From Campylobacterales bacterium (GTDB taxonomy: Bacteria; Campylobacterota; Campylobacteria; Campylobacterales; Sulfurimonadaceae): a stretch of DNA of 64,000 nucleotides. A program made the translations under genes and the position numbers. Shown piece by piece: positions 26,881 through 35,732 of this stretch. Position 1 is the stretch's first letter. Every line of letters begins with the position of its first letter. The DNA lies in contig JAFGVE010000027.1 in the NCBI GenBank assembly GCA_016938175.1, forward strand, positions 93,537-157,536. The letters are read 5' to 3'. Under the pieces are notes generated by a model, which worked only from the letters and a program-made list of their open reading frames with translations, was not told where the DNA came from and searched no databases.

Positions 26881-27747
26881 ATGAGAGTAGCAATAGTTGG
26901 ACTTGGAGGTGTTGGTGGATACATAGCAGCAAACTTTGTACGTGCGGGTATTGATGTAGTTGGTTTTGCCAGAGGCACACACCTTGAGGCTATACGGACT
27001 CATGGTTTGGAAATTGTTGAAGATGAATTTTGTTGGAGTGCAAAAATAGATGCCAGAGAAGAGGGTGAGCTTGATGGCTATTTTGAAGGCGCCTTTGATG
27101 TAGTAATCTTTTGTGTAAAAAGTTATGATTTGGCAGATGCATATAAAAATATAGCTTCTCATGTAGACGATAAAACAGTACTGCTCTCTTTTTCTAATGG
27201 AGTTGATAATGGGGATACACTGAGAAGGCTCAGTAAATGTAGAGTTTTAGATGGTTGTGTGTATATACTTTCGCACATTGAAGAAGCAGGAAAGATTCGT
27301 AAAAAAGGAAAAGTTTTTGCCGCAATTTTTGGTGGCGAAAATGAGGCTAAAGATATATTTGTAGCTCTTTTTGAAAAGGCTCAGCTTCGCTATAAAACAC
27401 CTGAAGACATACAGACTGCTCTGTGGAAAAAGTATCTCTTTATTTCGGCTTTTGCAACGCTTACTTCTTATTATGATAAAAGTATTGCCTGGGTATATGA
27501 AAATCATTTCAATGAGGCCCAAGAGCTTTTAAATGAGATACAAGTGTATGCATCAAAGAGAGGAATAGATATAGCAGATGAGGTTGAGAAAGCTCTGCAA
27601 ACAGCTTCTAAATTGCCAGCTGATGCTTCGACCTCGATGCATCTTGATTTTAAAAAGAACAAACCTGTAGAGCTGGACTCTTTAACTGGATATGTACAGA
27701 TGCCTTTTATGCAAAAACTCTATGGTGAGCTGAAAAATAGATTATAA
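26881..27747 (+). CDS. Ketopantoate reductase family protein (ApbA/PanE)
   Basis: The 288 aa product has an N-terminal NADP-binding Rossmann fold (VAIVGLGGVGGYIAANFVRAG), FCVKSYDLADA, SFSNGVDNGDTLRR and the C-terminal helical domain with STSMHLDFKKNKPVELDSLTG, which contains the ketopantoate-binding E. In PanE it makes pantoate for coenzyme A. The family has several paralogues with other substrates, so the symbol panE is left open. AAGGTGG precedes the ATG at 26881; a GTG three bases earlier is also possible. Confidence 0.85.
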   Translation: MRVAIVGLGGVGGYIAANFVRAGIDVVGFARGTHLEAIRTHGLEIVEDEFCWSAKIDAREEGELDGYFEGAFDVVIFCVKSYDLADAYKNIASHVDDKTVLLSFSNGVDNGDTLRRLSKCRVLDGCVYILSHIEEAGKIRKKGKVFAAIFGGENEAKDIFVALFEKAQLRYKTPEDIQTALWKKYLFISAFATLTSYYDKSIAWVYENHFNEAQELLNEIQVYASKRGIDIADEVEKALQTASKLPADASTSMHLDFKKNKPVELDSLTGYVQMPFMQKLYGELKNRL

Positions 27748-27834
27748 CTCTTATATAATTTATAGAGGCTATGATAGCTCTTACCTCGAAGATGTAATAA
27801 TCCAAGAATAAAATAGTGAATAAGAGGATTCAAT

Positions 27835-28365
27835 ATGAGTGAGAAGAGAATAGTTTTAGGTGGTGGCTGTTTTTGGTGTACTGAAGCAGTTTTTTTAAAC
27901 GTAAAGGGTGTCGTAAAAGTAGTGAGTGGTTATGCAGGGGGTGCTAGACCAAATCCAAATTATGAGATGATATGTACCGGTGTGAGTGGATATGCCGAAA
28001 TTGTAGATATTACTTATGATAGTGAGATTATTCAACTCTCTGAACTCTTAGATATATTTTTTGTAATTCATAACCCAACAACACTCAATCAACAGGGTGC
28101 AGATAGAGGGACACAGTACCGTTCAGTAATTTATTATGCCGATGAGATGGAACATGAAATTATTAATGAGTCTATATATAAAAATCAGAAAAATTATGAA
28201 GATCCGATAGTGACAGAGGTGTCACCTCTACCAGATACTGTCTATCCAGCGGAGGAGTATCATCAAAATTATTATGCCTTACATCCAATGCAAGGGTATT
28301 GTCAAGTGGTTATTGAACCAAAACTACAAAAGTTTATGACACATTTTCCTGAAAAATTAGTCTAA
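27835..28365 (+). CDS. msrA: Peptide methionine (S)-S-oxide reductase MsrA
   Basis: MsrA repairs oxidised methionine. The 176 aa product has the catalytic GGCFWCTEAVF with nucleophile C12, GYAGG, DPTTLNQQG-like NPTTLNQQGADRGTQYRS and the C-terminal YHQNYYALHPMQGYC with a probable recycling Cys. It is a single gene, convergent with the small hypothetical gene behind it, with one base between the stops. Confidence 0.95.
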   Translation: MSEKRIVLGGGCFWCTEAVFLNVKGVVKVVSGYAGGARPNPNYEMICTGVSGYAEIVDITYDSEIIQLSELLDIFFVIHNPTTLNQQGADRGTQYRSVIYYADEMEHEIINESIYKNQKNYEDPIVTEVSPLPDTVYPAEEYHQNYYALHPMQGYCQVVIEPKLQKFMTHFPEKLV

Positions 28366-28366
28366 G

Positions 28367-28735
28367 TTATAGACACCTGAGTTTATCAGGTACGTCTGTA
28401 GAATCGCGAATCTCTTCAAACTCACTTATTTCAGCCTGCATTGTCTCTACAAAGTTTGTCATAGTCTGCTCAAGATTTTTTTGTGCTTCATCAACGAGAG
28501 CTTGTTGCTCTTCTTGCGTCCTTTTAAACTGACGCATAATCTTTAAAAAATACTCTTTATCATCCGTTAATAGAACAATATCTGTAAGCTTGACCCACTT
28601 ACGTACAACTTTTCCATCATGAGTAAAGAAGAAAATAACATTATCATTGCTTTTTGAAGCAATATACTTCTCTACGGCAAAGCCAATAAATGTGTTAGGA
28701 TAGCGGTCAAGTTGTTTTTTGATTACGTAATACAT
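28367..28735 (-). CDS. Conserved hypothetical protein, 122 aa
   Basis: I do not recognise a family. The N-terminal two thirds look like a compact beta-rich domain (YYVIKKQLDRYPNTF, NVIFFFTHDGKVVRKWVK, LTDIVLLTDDKEYFLK), and residues 65-115 form a charged helix likely to be a coiled coil (FKRTQEEQQALVDEAQKNL). There is no signal peptide or membrane segment. It is the last gene of the topA-to-here minus-strand run, so it is probably expressed with the AMMECR1-like gene 38 bp upstream. Confidence 0.6.
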   Translation of the reverse strand: MYYVIKKQLDRYPNTFIGFAVEKYIASKSNDNVIFFFTHDGKVVRKWVKLTDIVLLTDDKEYFLKIMRQFKRTQEEQQALVDEAQKNLEQTMTNFVETMQAEISEFEEIRDSTDVPDKLRCL

Positions 28736-28773
28736 TCACCAATTATATACAAATAGGACTTAAATAGTCTTAT

Positions 28774-29136
28774 TTATGAGGATCTATTTTCTAAGAAGGC
28801 ACGTTCTTTGTGTGAAATAACTCCACTCTCTGTTTCTAAAGATATTTCAATGTAGCATAAAAAATACTCACTAAGAGTCAGAGCTTTATGTGCTTTGTCT
28901 TCAAAAGCAGCTTTTTTAGCACCAATAGCGATACTCTCAACGAGACTTAGTTCAGCCCCTTTGGTTGTATAAAAGCCTCGCAGTTCATCTTGAAGAAAAA
29001 TTTTTATGCTAACAGGTACTTTTTCATTTAGAAGAGGATATTGTTCTAAAAGTTTTGTTTTGTCAATTTTATAGTGAGCTTGAAGTACCTCTTCTATAGA
29101 TTCGCGTGCAAGTTGTAGAAGAGGAGAGTGACTCAT
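28774..29136 (-). CDS. AMMECR1-like domain protein
   Basis: The 120 aa product aligns by eye with the AMMECR1 fold: N-terminal LLQLARESIEEVL, central ELRGFYTT at the position of the family's LRGCIG, then SLVESIAIGAKKAAFED, LTLSEYFLCYIEISLET. The expected CIG is replaced by FYT. AMMECR1 proteins are widespread and of unclear function, often beside MEMO and a radical-SAM gene. Here bioB and an antiporter are the neighbours. It overlaps the antiporter stop by 4 bp (ATGA). Confidence 0.6.
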   Translation of the reverse strand: MSHSPLLQLARESIEEVLQAHYKIDKTKLLEQYPLLNEKVPVSIKIFLQDELRGFYTTKGAELSLVESIAIGAKKAAFEDKAHKALTLSEYFLCYIEISLETESGVISHKERAFLENRSS

Positions 29137-30290
29137 ATGGTATTCTTTTTAAGTTTGAGAAGATTAATGAGTTTAATTACGGTCATTACACTAATGACTT
29201 GAAAGAGAGCCGCTAAAATGAAAGCGTAATAGTGAAGTTTGTCTATAGAATTGGCACTAAACGCTAGTGTTGCCATTGCTATGAGAAGTGTGAGTGGCAT
29301 AGAGTGGGAGAGTCCCATTAAGATAGCATCTATAAAGCCAAGTTCTCGTGTAAACACTAAAGAAGCAATAATACGCATAATAACCATGACAAGAGCTATA
29401 ATGAGTGCTTTTGTGATGAGGCCATCCATTGCAAGAGCTTCAAGATTAAACGAACTTCCAATATGGATAAAAAATATAGGAATCAAAAATCCAAAGCCGT
29501 AAGATGCCAGTTTTTCTGGAAGTTCATTTTTATGTTCAAAAAACGTAGGGATAAAAATACCCGCTAAAAAGGCTCCAAAGGCAAGCTCTAGATGCAGATA
29601 GAGCATAGCCCCTACGAGAAGGAAGAAAATTCCCATACTTAGACGAATGTCTTGCTCTTTGTTGTCTTTATGTGGCATGAGTAAAAGAGAGACTTTTGGA
29701 TACCACCAAAAAAGAATTTGCATGGCACGAAAGAGTAAAAACATAAAGAGTAAAAATGCTACTAAAGAGGTGAGAATTTTTAATAGCTCAAAACCTACTC
29801 CTGATTGTAGAGCGGCGGAGGTGATAGTTAGAATAACGATACTTGCAACCTCTCCAATCCCTCCAACTGTCATAGAAAGACCAAGCCAAGGTGTTTTTCC
29901 ATACTCTTTTGAAAGAGAGGCGACAAGTCCTACCGAGATAAGAGGGAGTAGCACCATCATAATCTTTCCAAGTTCAAATTGTATAGAAAAAGCAATAGAG
30001 AATGCGTAAAGCAAGATGAGATAGATAAGAGCTTTTTTCATAATAATAGAGGGTGTTTTGAGAACATTTTTGAGATTAATCTCTGTTCCTGCAATAAACA
30101 TAAGGTATAAAAAACCAAACTCTGCTACAAGGTCAAAAAGATGCTCATCATGTAAAAAACCTACATAGCCTAAGAGTGAACCTAAGATAATTTCAATGGG
30201 TGTTGTAGGGAGTTTAACTATTTTCGCAAAGAATGGAGAGAACATAATAATGAGTGAAATAGTCGTTATAAGTGTAATGTTATCACTCAT
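29133..30290 (-). CDS. Cation:proton antiporter (CPA2/Kef-type membrane domain)
   Basis: The 385 aa product is all membrane domain, with about eleven to twelve helices and the Na/H exchanger pattern (KLPTTPIEIILGSLLGYVGFL, FLYLMFIAGTEINLKNVL, FGAFLAGIFIPTF). It lacks the TrkA-N domain of KefB/KefC, so it is a short CPA2 member. The ion, sodium or potassium, cannot be decided. AAGGAGAG precedes the ATG; bioB lies upstream in the same operon. Confidence 0.87.
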   Translation of the reverse strand: MSDNITLITTISLIIMFSPFFAKIVKLPTTPIEIILGSLLGYVGFLHDEHLFDLVAEFGFLYLMFIAGTEINLKNVLKTPSIIMKKALIYLILLYAFSIAFSIQFELGKIMMVLLPLISVGLVASLSKEYGKTPWLGLSMTVGGIGEVASIVILTITSAALQSGVGFELLKILTSLVAFLLFMFLLFRAMQILFWWYPKVSLLLMPHKDNKEQDIRLSMGIFFLLVGAMLYLHLELAFGAFLAGIFIPTFFEHKNELPEKLASYGFGFLIPIFFIHIGSSFNLEALAMDGLITKALIIALVMVIMRIIASLVFTRELGFIDAILMGLSHSMPLTLLIAMATLAFSANSIDKLHYYAFILAALFQVISVMTVIKLINLLKLKKNTI

Positions 30291-30319
30291 TTTCTCTCCT
30301 TATTTCCTTTTAGAAATTT

Positions 30320-31165
30320 TTAGTGTACCTTTGTAGCAACTTCTAGATTTAAAGATTTTATCATATCAAGGTCTTTATTCATAGCTCTTCCACTTGTTGT
30401 TAAGTAGTTTCCTATGACGATTGAGTTCGCTCCATGCTCAAAAATTTCATTTTGACGTTCGCCAAACATTAATTCACGTCCACCAGCAACCATAATGCGC
30501 TGTGCATTTGGAAGTCTCTTACGAGTAAGTTCTATTAAGGAAAAAGCTTCATCGACAGTGAGAGAATTAGGTTCTAGCTCAAGCGCTTCATTATGGTGAT
30601 AAAAGTTAATAGGTACTGATGTAGGATTGAGTGAAGCTAAAGAGGCAAGCATGCTCTCTCTGTCCTCTTGAGACTCACCGAGTCCAAAGATGCCACCGCT
30701 TATTAGAACGAGTCCAGCCTTATTTACATTTTGACACGTCTCATAACGCTCTGACCAAGGGTGTGTAGTACAAATTTTAGGGTAGAAAGCTTCACTTGTT
30801 TCAAGATTATGGTTATAGGCTTTAATACCTGCCTCTTTTAGGACTAGAAGTTGTTCCACACTGGCTGTACCATTACAGGCAATAAGACGAAGTTCAGGTG
30901 CAACACTCTGTACTTCTTTTGCAACTCTACACACAAAATCAAGCGTTTTGTCATTAAGACCTTTATCTGCTGTTACTAAACAAAACCCTAAAGCTCCATT
31001 ATCTCTTGCGTTAATTGCTTCTTTTTTAATGAGTTCCATATCTTTTTGTTTATAGCGTTCAATGTCTGCTTTATAGCGTACGCTTTGCGAACAGAATTTA
31101 CAATCTTCTAAACATGTTCCACTATTAATGTTACAGATGGAACACAGAAATATTTTTTCACTCAT
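30320..31165 (-). CDS. bioB: Biotin synthase
   Basis: BioB is the radical-SAM enzyme that inserts sulfur into dethiobiotin. The 281 aa product has the SAM-cluster motif CxxxCxxC (C18, C22, C25 in CLEDCKFC), YNHNLETS, the SGGIFGLGES segment and GANSIVIGNYLTTSGR. It is shorter than E. coli BioB (about 346 aa), as in other Campylobacterota. No other biotin gene is nearby; it overlaps the phosphodiesterase gene by 4 bp. Confidence 0.93.
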   Translation of the reverse strand: MSEKIFLCSICNINSGTCLEDCKFCSQSVRYKADIERYKQKDMELIKKEAINARDNGALGFCLVTADKGLNDKTLDFVCRVAKEVQSVAPELRLIACNGTASVEQLLVLKEAGIKAYNHNLETSEAFYPKICTTHPWSERYETCQNVNKAGLVLISGGIFGLGESQEDRESMLASLASLNPTSVPINFYHHNEALELEPNSLTVDEAFSLIELTRKRLPNAQRIMVAGGRELMFGERQNEIFEHGANSIVIGNYLTTSGRAMNKDLDMIKSLNLEVATKVH

Positions 31166-31683
31166 GATACCTTCCTATCGTATGTGAACTCTTGGGCATA
31201 GAACTCTTCTTCATCTCTGCCTTTTGAGTAGTATGTTACATTAAATTTTTTTTCTTCTATTTCAAGAAGTGCACACTCTGAGAGTGCTTTATTCCTTGCA
31301 CAGGATTCCCCTGGATTTAAAAAAAGGGTCCCATTTATAAATTCACTTTTAAATTGATGTGTATGCCCATATAACACTACTTCTGCATCTGCACTCATAT
31401 AATAAGGAAGGTGCATAAGTTTAAACTTTGTATTTGCAAGTTTAAAATAGTGAGGTTCTTGTACAAGATTATACTTGTTGTGTAGAGCCACTAGATGAGC
31501 ATCATTATTTCCATAAACACAGACGTAATGCTTACCTGAATTTTTGAGTAACTCAAGCGTCTCCTCTTCACACACATCACCTGCATGAACTAAAAACTCT
31601 GCTCCTTCATTAAGGAGCTTATCAATAGAGTCTTTGGCTCGTTTAATCTTGGTATGTGTATCGGAGAGAATACCAATTTTCAC
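31162..31683 (-). CDS. YfcE/MJ0936-type metallophosphoesterase
   Basis: The 173 aa product is a single-domain calcineurin-like phosphoesterase with metal-binding motifs GILSDTH, HAGDV, YGNND and YGHTHQ. Related enzymes hydrolyse phosphodiesters, but the natural substrate is unknown. The start is a GTG placed directly after the TAA of topA, and its stop overlaps bioB. Confidence 0.88.
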   Translation of the reverse strand: MKIGILSDTHTKIKRAKDSIDKLLNEGAEFLVHAGDVCEEETLELLKNSGKHYVCVYGNNDAHLVALHNKYNLVQEPHYFKLANTKFKLMHLPYYMSADAEVVLYGHTHQFKSEFINGTLFLNPGESCARNKALSECALLEIEEKKFNVTYYSKGRDEEEFYAQEFTYDRKVS

Positions 31684-33915
31684 TTATTTATCCACGTCTT
31701 CTTTGGGTGTACGTGTCTTACACTTGACACACTCATACACTTCTTTGTTTCTGTAGGTTCTTGGGGCTAAAACACCACTACACCCTTTCTCTTTACACTT
31801 AATCGTAGTTGGTTCAAATTTAGATATAAATTTACACTCTGGATAGTTGTTACATCCCCAAAATGGTCCACGACGAGAATTTTTCAGACTAATGACACCG
31901 CCACACTCTGGACATGGAGTTTCACTTGTCTTCTCTTCTACATTAATGCTTTTTGTATTTTTACACTCTGGATAGTTAGAACATGCCAAAAATTGTCCAT
32001 TACGACCATTTTTAACAATCATATCACTTCCACATTTTTCACACTTCTCTTCTGAGCTCTCTTCTTGTTTTTTCTCTACAGCTTCACCGTTTTCATCACA
32101 CTGTTCAGTGTACTTACATTTTGGAAAGCCACTACACGCAATAAAGTTTCCAAAACGACCAGAACGAAGGAGAAGCTCATGCTCTCCACATTTTGGACAA
32201 GTGCGTCCAAGTGGTTTTGCAAGTTTAAGAGAGATAATGTTTTTTTGCCCCGCCTCGATTTGCTCCATAAATGGATAGTAAAAGTCATAAAGTAGTTTTT
32301 GCCAATCAACATCACCCTCGCTTACTTCATCGAGCCTCTCTTCCATATTTGCAGTAAAAGATATATCTACAATATTGGCAAAGTTTTTTTCTAAAATTTC
32401 TGTAACAGTAAAAGCCATCTCAGTCGGAATAATCTGCTTCTTCTCAATAGTCACATAGGTACGGTTTGAGAGTGTAGCAATAGTCGGCGCGTACGTAGAT
32501 GGTCTTCCAACACCTTCAGTTTCAAGTTTTTTAATAAGACTTGCTTCTGAGTAGCGTGATGGTGGTTCGGTAAAATGTTGCTCAGGTTTTACACTTTGCA
32601 ACTCGGCTTTTTCACCCTCTTTAAGCGTTGGAAGTAGTTTATCTTTATCCTCCGTCCCTGTTACTGCGTAAAAACCATCAAAAATAAGCTTACGTCCACT
32701 TGCACGGTACTCATTATTCTGACCTGTAAAAATGATACTTTGCTGTTCAAACTTTGCATCTTCCATTTGACAAGCCATAAAACGCTCATAAATGAGACGA
32801 TAAAGTTTTATTTCGTCTGCTTTGAGATAGCTCTGTGCAACCTCTGGAGTAAACTGTAGCATAGTTGGACGGATGGCTTCGTGCGCCTCTTGTGCACCTT
32901 TTGCTTTTTTCGTATACACTTTTGGGTTTTTTGGTAGGTATTTTTTTCCATAACGGTTTTCAATAATACCACGAACAGCACCTACAGCTTCACTTGCAAG
33001 ATTGAGTGAATCTGTTCTCATATATGTAATAACCCCTGATGTACCATCTGGCGTTTTTACACCCTCATAGAGTGTTTGAGCAATCATCATAGTACGTTTT
33101 GGTGTAAACCCGAGTTTACTAGATGCTGCCTGCTGGAGTGTAGAGGTCATAAATGGTGGTGGTGTTGCTGACTTACGTTCTTTAGTCTCTATTTTACTAA
33201 TAATGTACTCATCCGCTTTAACACTTTTTGTAATCGCTTCTGCTTGTTCTTTATTTTCAATAGAGAGTTTAGTGAGTTTCTCTCCTTTATGAGCAATGAG
33301 TGTTGCTTCTATGTTTGTTTTAAACTCTGTATCAATGCTCCAGTACTCTTGCGGTATGAAAGCTTTTATTTCGCGTTCTCTATCAACAACAAGCTTGAGT
33401 GTTGATGACTGTACACGTCCACCCGAGAGTCCTTTTTGTATTTTTGACGAGAGAAGTGGAGAGAGTTTATAACCCACTACACGGTCAAGTATACGACGAG
33501 CTTGTTGTGCATTTACCATATCCATGTCTATATGTCTTGCAGATTCTAGCGCATGGTTTATAGCCGTCTTTGTAATCTCATGAAAAACAATTCTTGGAAG
33601 CTCTGCAGGGTCTTTTTTAATTGCATGGGCAATGTGCCAGCCAATCGCTTCTCCTTCGCGGTCCTCATCGGTTGCGATATATATTTTGTCGGCTTTTTTT
33701 GCAAGGGCCTTTATCTCTTTTACGGTAGGCGCATTCTCTTTTGCAACTGAGTAACTTGGAACGAGATGTTGTGTCTCCTCATCGACAGTTATTCCAAAAC
33801 GAGATTTAGGTAAATCACGAATATGACCTTTGGATGCAATAACCTCATAATCTTTCCCAAGAAAGTTTTTTATAGTCTTAGCCTTAGCGGGCGACTCGAC
33901 GATAATTAAGTTCAA
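31684..33915 (-). CDS. topA: DNA topoisomerase I
   Basis: TopA relaxes negative supercoils. The 743 aa product has an N-terminal TOPRIM domain (E7; ATDEDREGEAIGWH at 81-94), the active-site Tyr 298 in VITYMRTDSLNL, GRPSTYAPTI, and a C-terminal tail with four zinc-binding cysteine motifs (starting near CPKCGEHELL, CEKCGSDMIV, CPECGGVISL and CKEKGCSGVL). It heads the operon topA-phosphodiesterase-bioB-antiporter-AMMECR1-like-hypothetical. Confidence 0.97.
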   Translation of the reverse strand: MNLIIVESPAKAKTIKNFLGKDYEVIASKGHIRDLPKSRFGITVDEETQHLVPSYSVAKENAPTVKEIKALAKKADKIYIATDEDREGEAIGWHIAHAIKKDPAELPRIVFHEITKTAINHALESARHIDMDMVNAQQARRILDRVVGYKLSPLLSSKIQKGLSGGRVQSSTLKLVVDREREIKAFIPQEYWSIDTEFKTNIEATLIAHKGEKLTKLSIENKEQAEAITKSVKADEYIISKIETKERKSATPPPFMTSTLQQAASSKLGFTPKRTMMIAQTLYEGVKTPDGTSGVITYMRTDSLNLASEAVGAVRGIIENRYGKKYLPKNPKVYTKKAKGAQEAHEAIRPTMLQFTPEVAQSYLKADEIKLYRLIYERFMACQMEDAKFEQQSIIFTGQNNEYRASGRKLIFDGFYAVTGTEDKDKLLPTLKEGEKAELQSVKPEQHFTEPPSRYSEASLIKKLETEGVGRPSTYAPTIATLSNRTYVTIEKKQIIPTEMAFTVTEILEKNFANIVDISFTANMEERLDEVSEGDVDWQKLLYDFYYPFMEQIEAGQKNIISLKLAKPLGRTCPKCGEHELLLRSGRFGNFIACSGFPKCKYTEQCDENGEAVEKKQEESSEEKCEKCGSDMIVKNGRNGQFLACSNYPECKNTKSINVEEKTSETPCPECGGVISLKNSRRGPFWGCNNYPECKFISKFEPTTIKCKEKGCSGVLAPRTYRNKEVYECVKCKTRTPKEDVDK

Positions 33916-34012
33916 ATAGTATTCCTATATATATAGTATAGTTCTTTTCAAATGCGAAAGTGTAGCGGAAAAAATATTAAATTAAAAATAGGAAAATTTT
34001 TTGTAAATTTAT

Positions 34013-34039
34013 TAAAGTTATTTTTTGCAGTACCGATTT
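34013..34039 (+). promoter_or_regulatory. Sigma-28 (FliA) promoter of flagellin
   Basis: TAAAGTTA (34013-34020), then 11 bp, then ACCGATTT (34032-34039). This matches the FliA consensus TAAAGTTT-N11-GCCGATAA in both boxes and in exact spacing. The flagellin ATG is 80 bp further, behind GAAAAGGA. Confidence 0.82.
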
Positions 34040-34118
34040 AGTTACCATCTAAGGCAGGGAAGCCAAAGATATAAAATTTAAAATAGAGCGAAAGGCTCTC
34101 CATAGAAAAGGATTTATT

Positions 34119-35591
34119 ATGGGTTTTAGAATTAATACAAACGTTGCGGCAATGAACGCACACGTAAATGCGCAAATGAACAATGTGAACATTGACAAAT
34201 CTCTTGGTAGATTAAGTTCAGGTCTTCGTATTAACTCAGCAGCAGACGATGCTTCTGGTATGGCGATTGCAGATTCACTTCGTTCTCAGGCTTCTTCACT
34301 CGGTCAAGCTATTAGAAATGCTGGTGACGGTATGGCGATTGCAAAAATTGCTGATAAAGCGATGGATGAGCAAATCAAAATTCTTGATACTATCAAAACT
34401 AAAGCTGCACAAGCTGCACAAGATGGTCAAAATGCTGACTCTAGAAAAGCACTTCAAGCGGACATTAAACGTCTTACTGAACAACTAGATAACATTGCAG
34501 GTCAGACTTCTTACAACGGTAAAAGCTTACTTTCTGGTTCATTCTCAAATGCAAACTTCCAAGTAGGTGCATATTCTAATGAAACTATTAGTATGTCTAT
34601 CGGTGCGACAAGTTCAGATAAAATTGGTCACACTCGTTTTGAAACAAGTGATATGGGTGGAACAACTGGTGAAATCACGGCTACATTTACAAAAGCTGAT
34701 GGAAGTACTATCACTCTTGAAACTGTAACTATTGGTTCTACTGCTGGTACAGGTATTGGTGTTTTAGCTGAAGTTATTAACAAATCATCAGATGAGACAG
34801 GTGTAAGTGCAAGCTGGAGTTTAACTCAAACTGGTTCTTCTGCAATTACTTCAACTTCAGGTGGTACTGCTGCTGACATTACAATTAATGGTGTTACAGT
34901 TGCTGCTTCTGGTCTTGAGATTGAAGCGAATGACAAAAATGGTGTTCTTGTTGATGCAATTAATACACATAAAGAGACTACTGGTGTTACTGCTTCTGTA
35001 AATGCGGAAGGTAAATTAGAACTTACATCTACAGATGGTAGAGCTATCATTACTACTGGTCTTAATACTGATGCAAGTATTGCTGATGACACTTACACAG
35101 GTCGTTTAACTCTTACTGCGAGTGGTGCGGCTGATATTCAGATGGCTTTTACAGGTGTAACTGACCTTGCTACTACTAATACTGCAAGTTTATCTCTTCG
35201 TGATATGATGGGTAAAATTGACAATGCTGACGCAGAAGCTATGGGTGCATTTGCAAATGATAATGTTATTGGAGCATCTGATGACCTAGAAGCTGGTGTT
35301 TCAACGTATGCTGGTGCACAAGCGATGATGTCTATTGCGGAATCTGCTCAGAAAAAACTTGATGCAACTCGTGCGGATACTGGTTCTGTTCAAAATCAAT
35401 TCCAGGTTACTATTAACAACATTTCAGTAACTCAAGTTAATGTTTCAGCTGCGGAATCTCAAATCCGTGACGTTGACTTCGCTGCAGAGTCTGCAAACTT
35501 TGCAAAAGCTAACATTCTTGCTCAGTCAGGAAGTTATGCAATGAGTCAAGCAAACGCTGTTCAACAAAACGTTCTTAGATTATTACAATAG
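34119..35591 (+). CDS. flaA: Flagellin (epsilon-type, FlaA-like)
   Basis: Flagellin is the filament subunit. The 490 aa product has conserved D0/D1 ends (MGFRINTNVAAMNAHVNAQM; C-terminal QANAVQQNVLRLLQ) and a variable Ser/Thr-rich centre (about 170-390), the usual place for O-glycosylation. The D1 segment ILDTIKTKAAQAAQDGQ is the Campylobacterota form that in Helicobacter and Campylobacter escapes TLR5. It has a sigma-28 promoter and a strong terminator, so it is transcribed alone, and it borders the glycosylation island that starts with maf. Confidence 0.96.
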   Translation: MGFRINTNVAAMNAHVNAQMNNVNIDKSLGRLSSGLRINSAADDASGMAIADSLRSQASSLGQAIRNAGDGMAIAKIADKAMDEQIKILDTIKTKAAQAAQDGQNADSRKALQADIKRLTEQLDNIAGQTSYNGKSLLSGSFSNANFQVGAYSNETISMSIGATSSDKIGHTRFETSDMGGTTGEITATFTKADGSTITLETVTIGSTAGTGIGVLAEVINKSSDETGVSASWSLTQTGSSAITSTSGGTAADITINGVTVAASGLEIEANDKNGVLVDAINTHKETTGVTASVNAEGKLELTSTDGRAIITTGLNTDASIADDTYTGRLTLTASGAADIQMAFTGVTDLATTNTASLSLRDMMGKIDNADAEAMGAFANDNVIGASDDLEAGVSTYAGAQAMMSIAESAQKKLDATRADTGSVQNQFQVTINNISVTQVNVSAAESQIRDVDFAAESANFAKANILAQSGSYAMSQANAVQQNVLRLLQ

Positions 35592-35611
35592 TATTTTCTA
35601 ACGACTTCTTT

Positions 35612-35635
35612 AACTAGTGGGTTTTCCCACTAGTT
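35612..35635 (+). terminator. Rho-independent terminator after flagellin
   Basis: AACTAGTGGG (35612-35621) pairs perfectly with CCCACTAGTT (35626-35635) around TTTT and is followed by TTCTCTTTTT. It is among the strongest hairpins in the window. Confidence 0.88.
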
Positions 35636-35666
35636 TTCTCTTTTTACATCTTTTACACTACTTCCC

Positions 35667-35700
35667 TTTGGTATATATCTTGCTAGTTTTAGCATATAAT
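35667..35700 (+). promoter_or_regulatory. Candidate promoter region of maf: sigma-54-like element and a -10 box
   Basis: TTTGG (GG at 35670-35671), 10 bp, then GC (35682-35683) in TTGCTAG gives the GG-N10-GC spacing of sigma-54 promoters, with good flanks. A TATAAT at 35695-35700 could be a vegetative -10 box instead or as well. The maf ATG is at 35733. Confidence 0.45.
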
Positions 35701-35732
35701 CATTTTACATTTACGTAATAAAAAAGGTCACT

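Noticed and set aside
28375..28391. Hairpin ACCTGA-GTTTA-TCAGGT near the convergent end of msrA and the hypothetical gene
   Set aside because: The stem is only 6 bp, lies inside the hypothetical gene's 3' end and has no T-run on either side, so I do not call it a terminator.
34826..35092. Antisense open frame inside flagellin
   Set aside because: It mirrors the repetitive Ser/Thr codon use of the flagellin centre and has no ribosome binding site or recognisable product; open frames of this kind occur opposite many genes here.
35650..35658. A further TTTTACAC between flagellin and maf
   Set aside because: It occurs once, without a second copy 11 bp away, and just behind the terminator T-run, so it is not the tandem site found at soxX and the DsrE-like gene.
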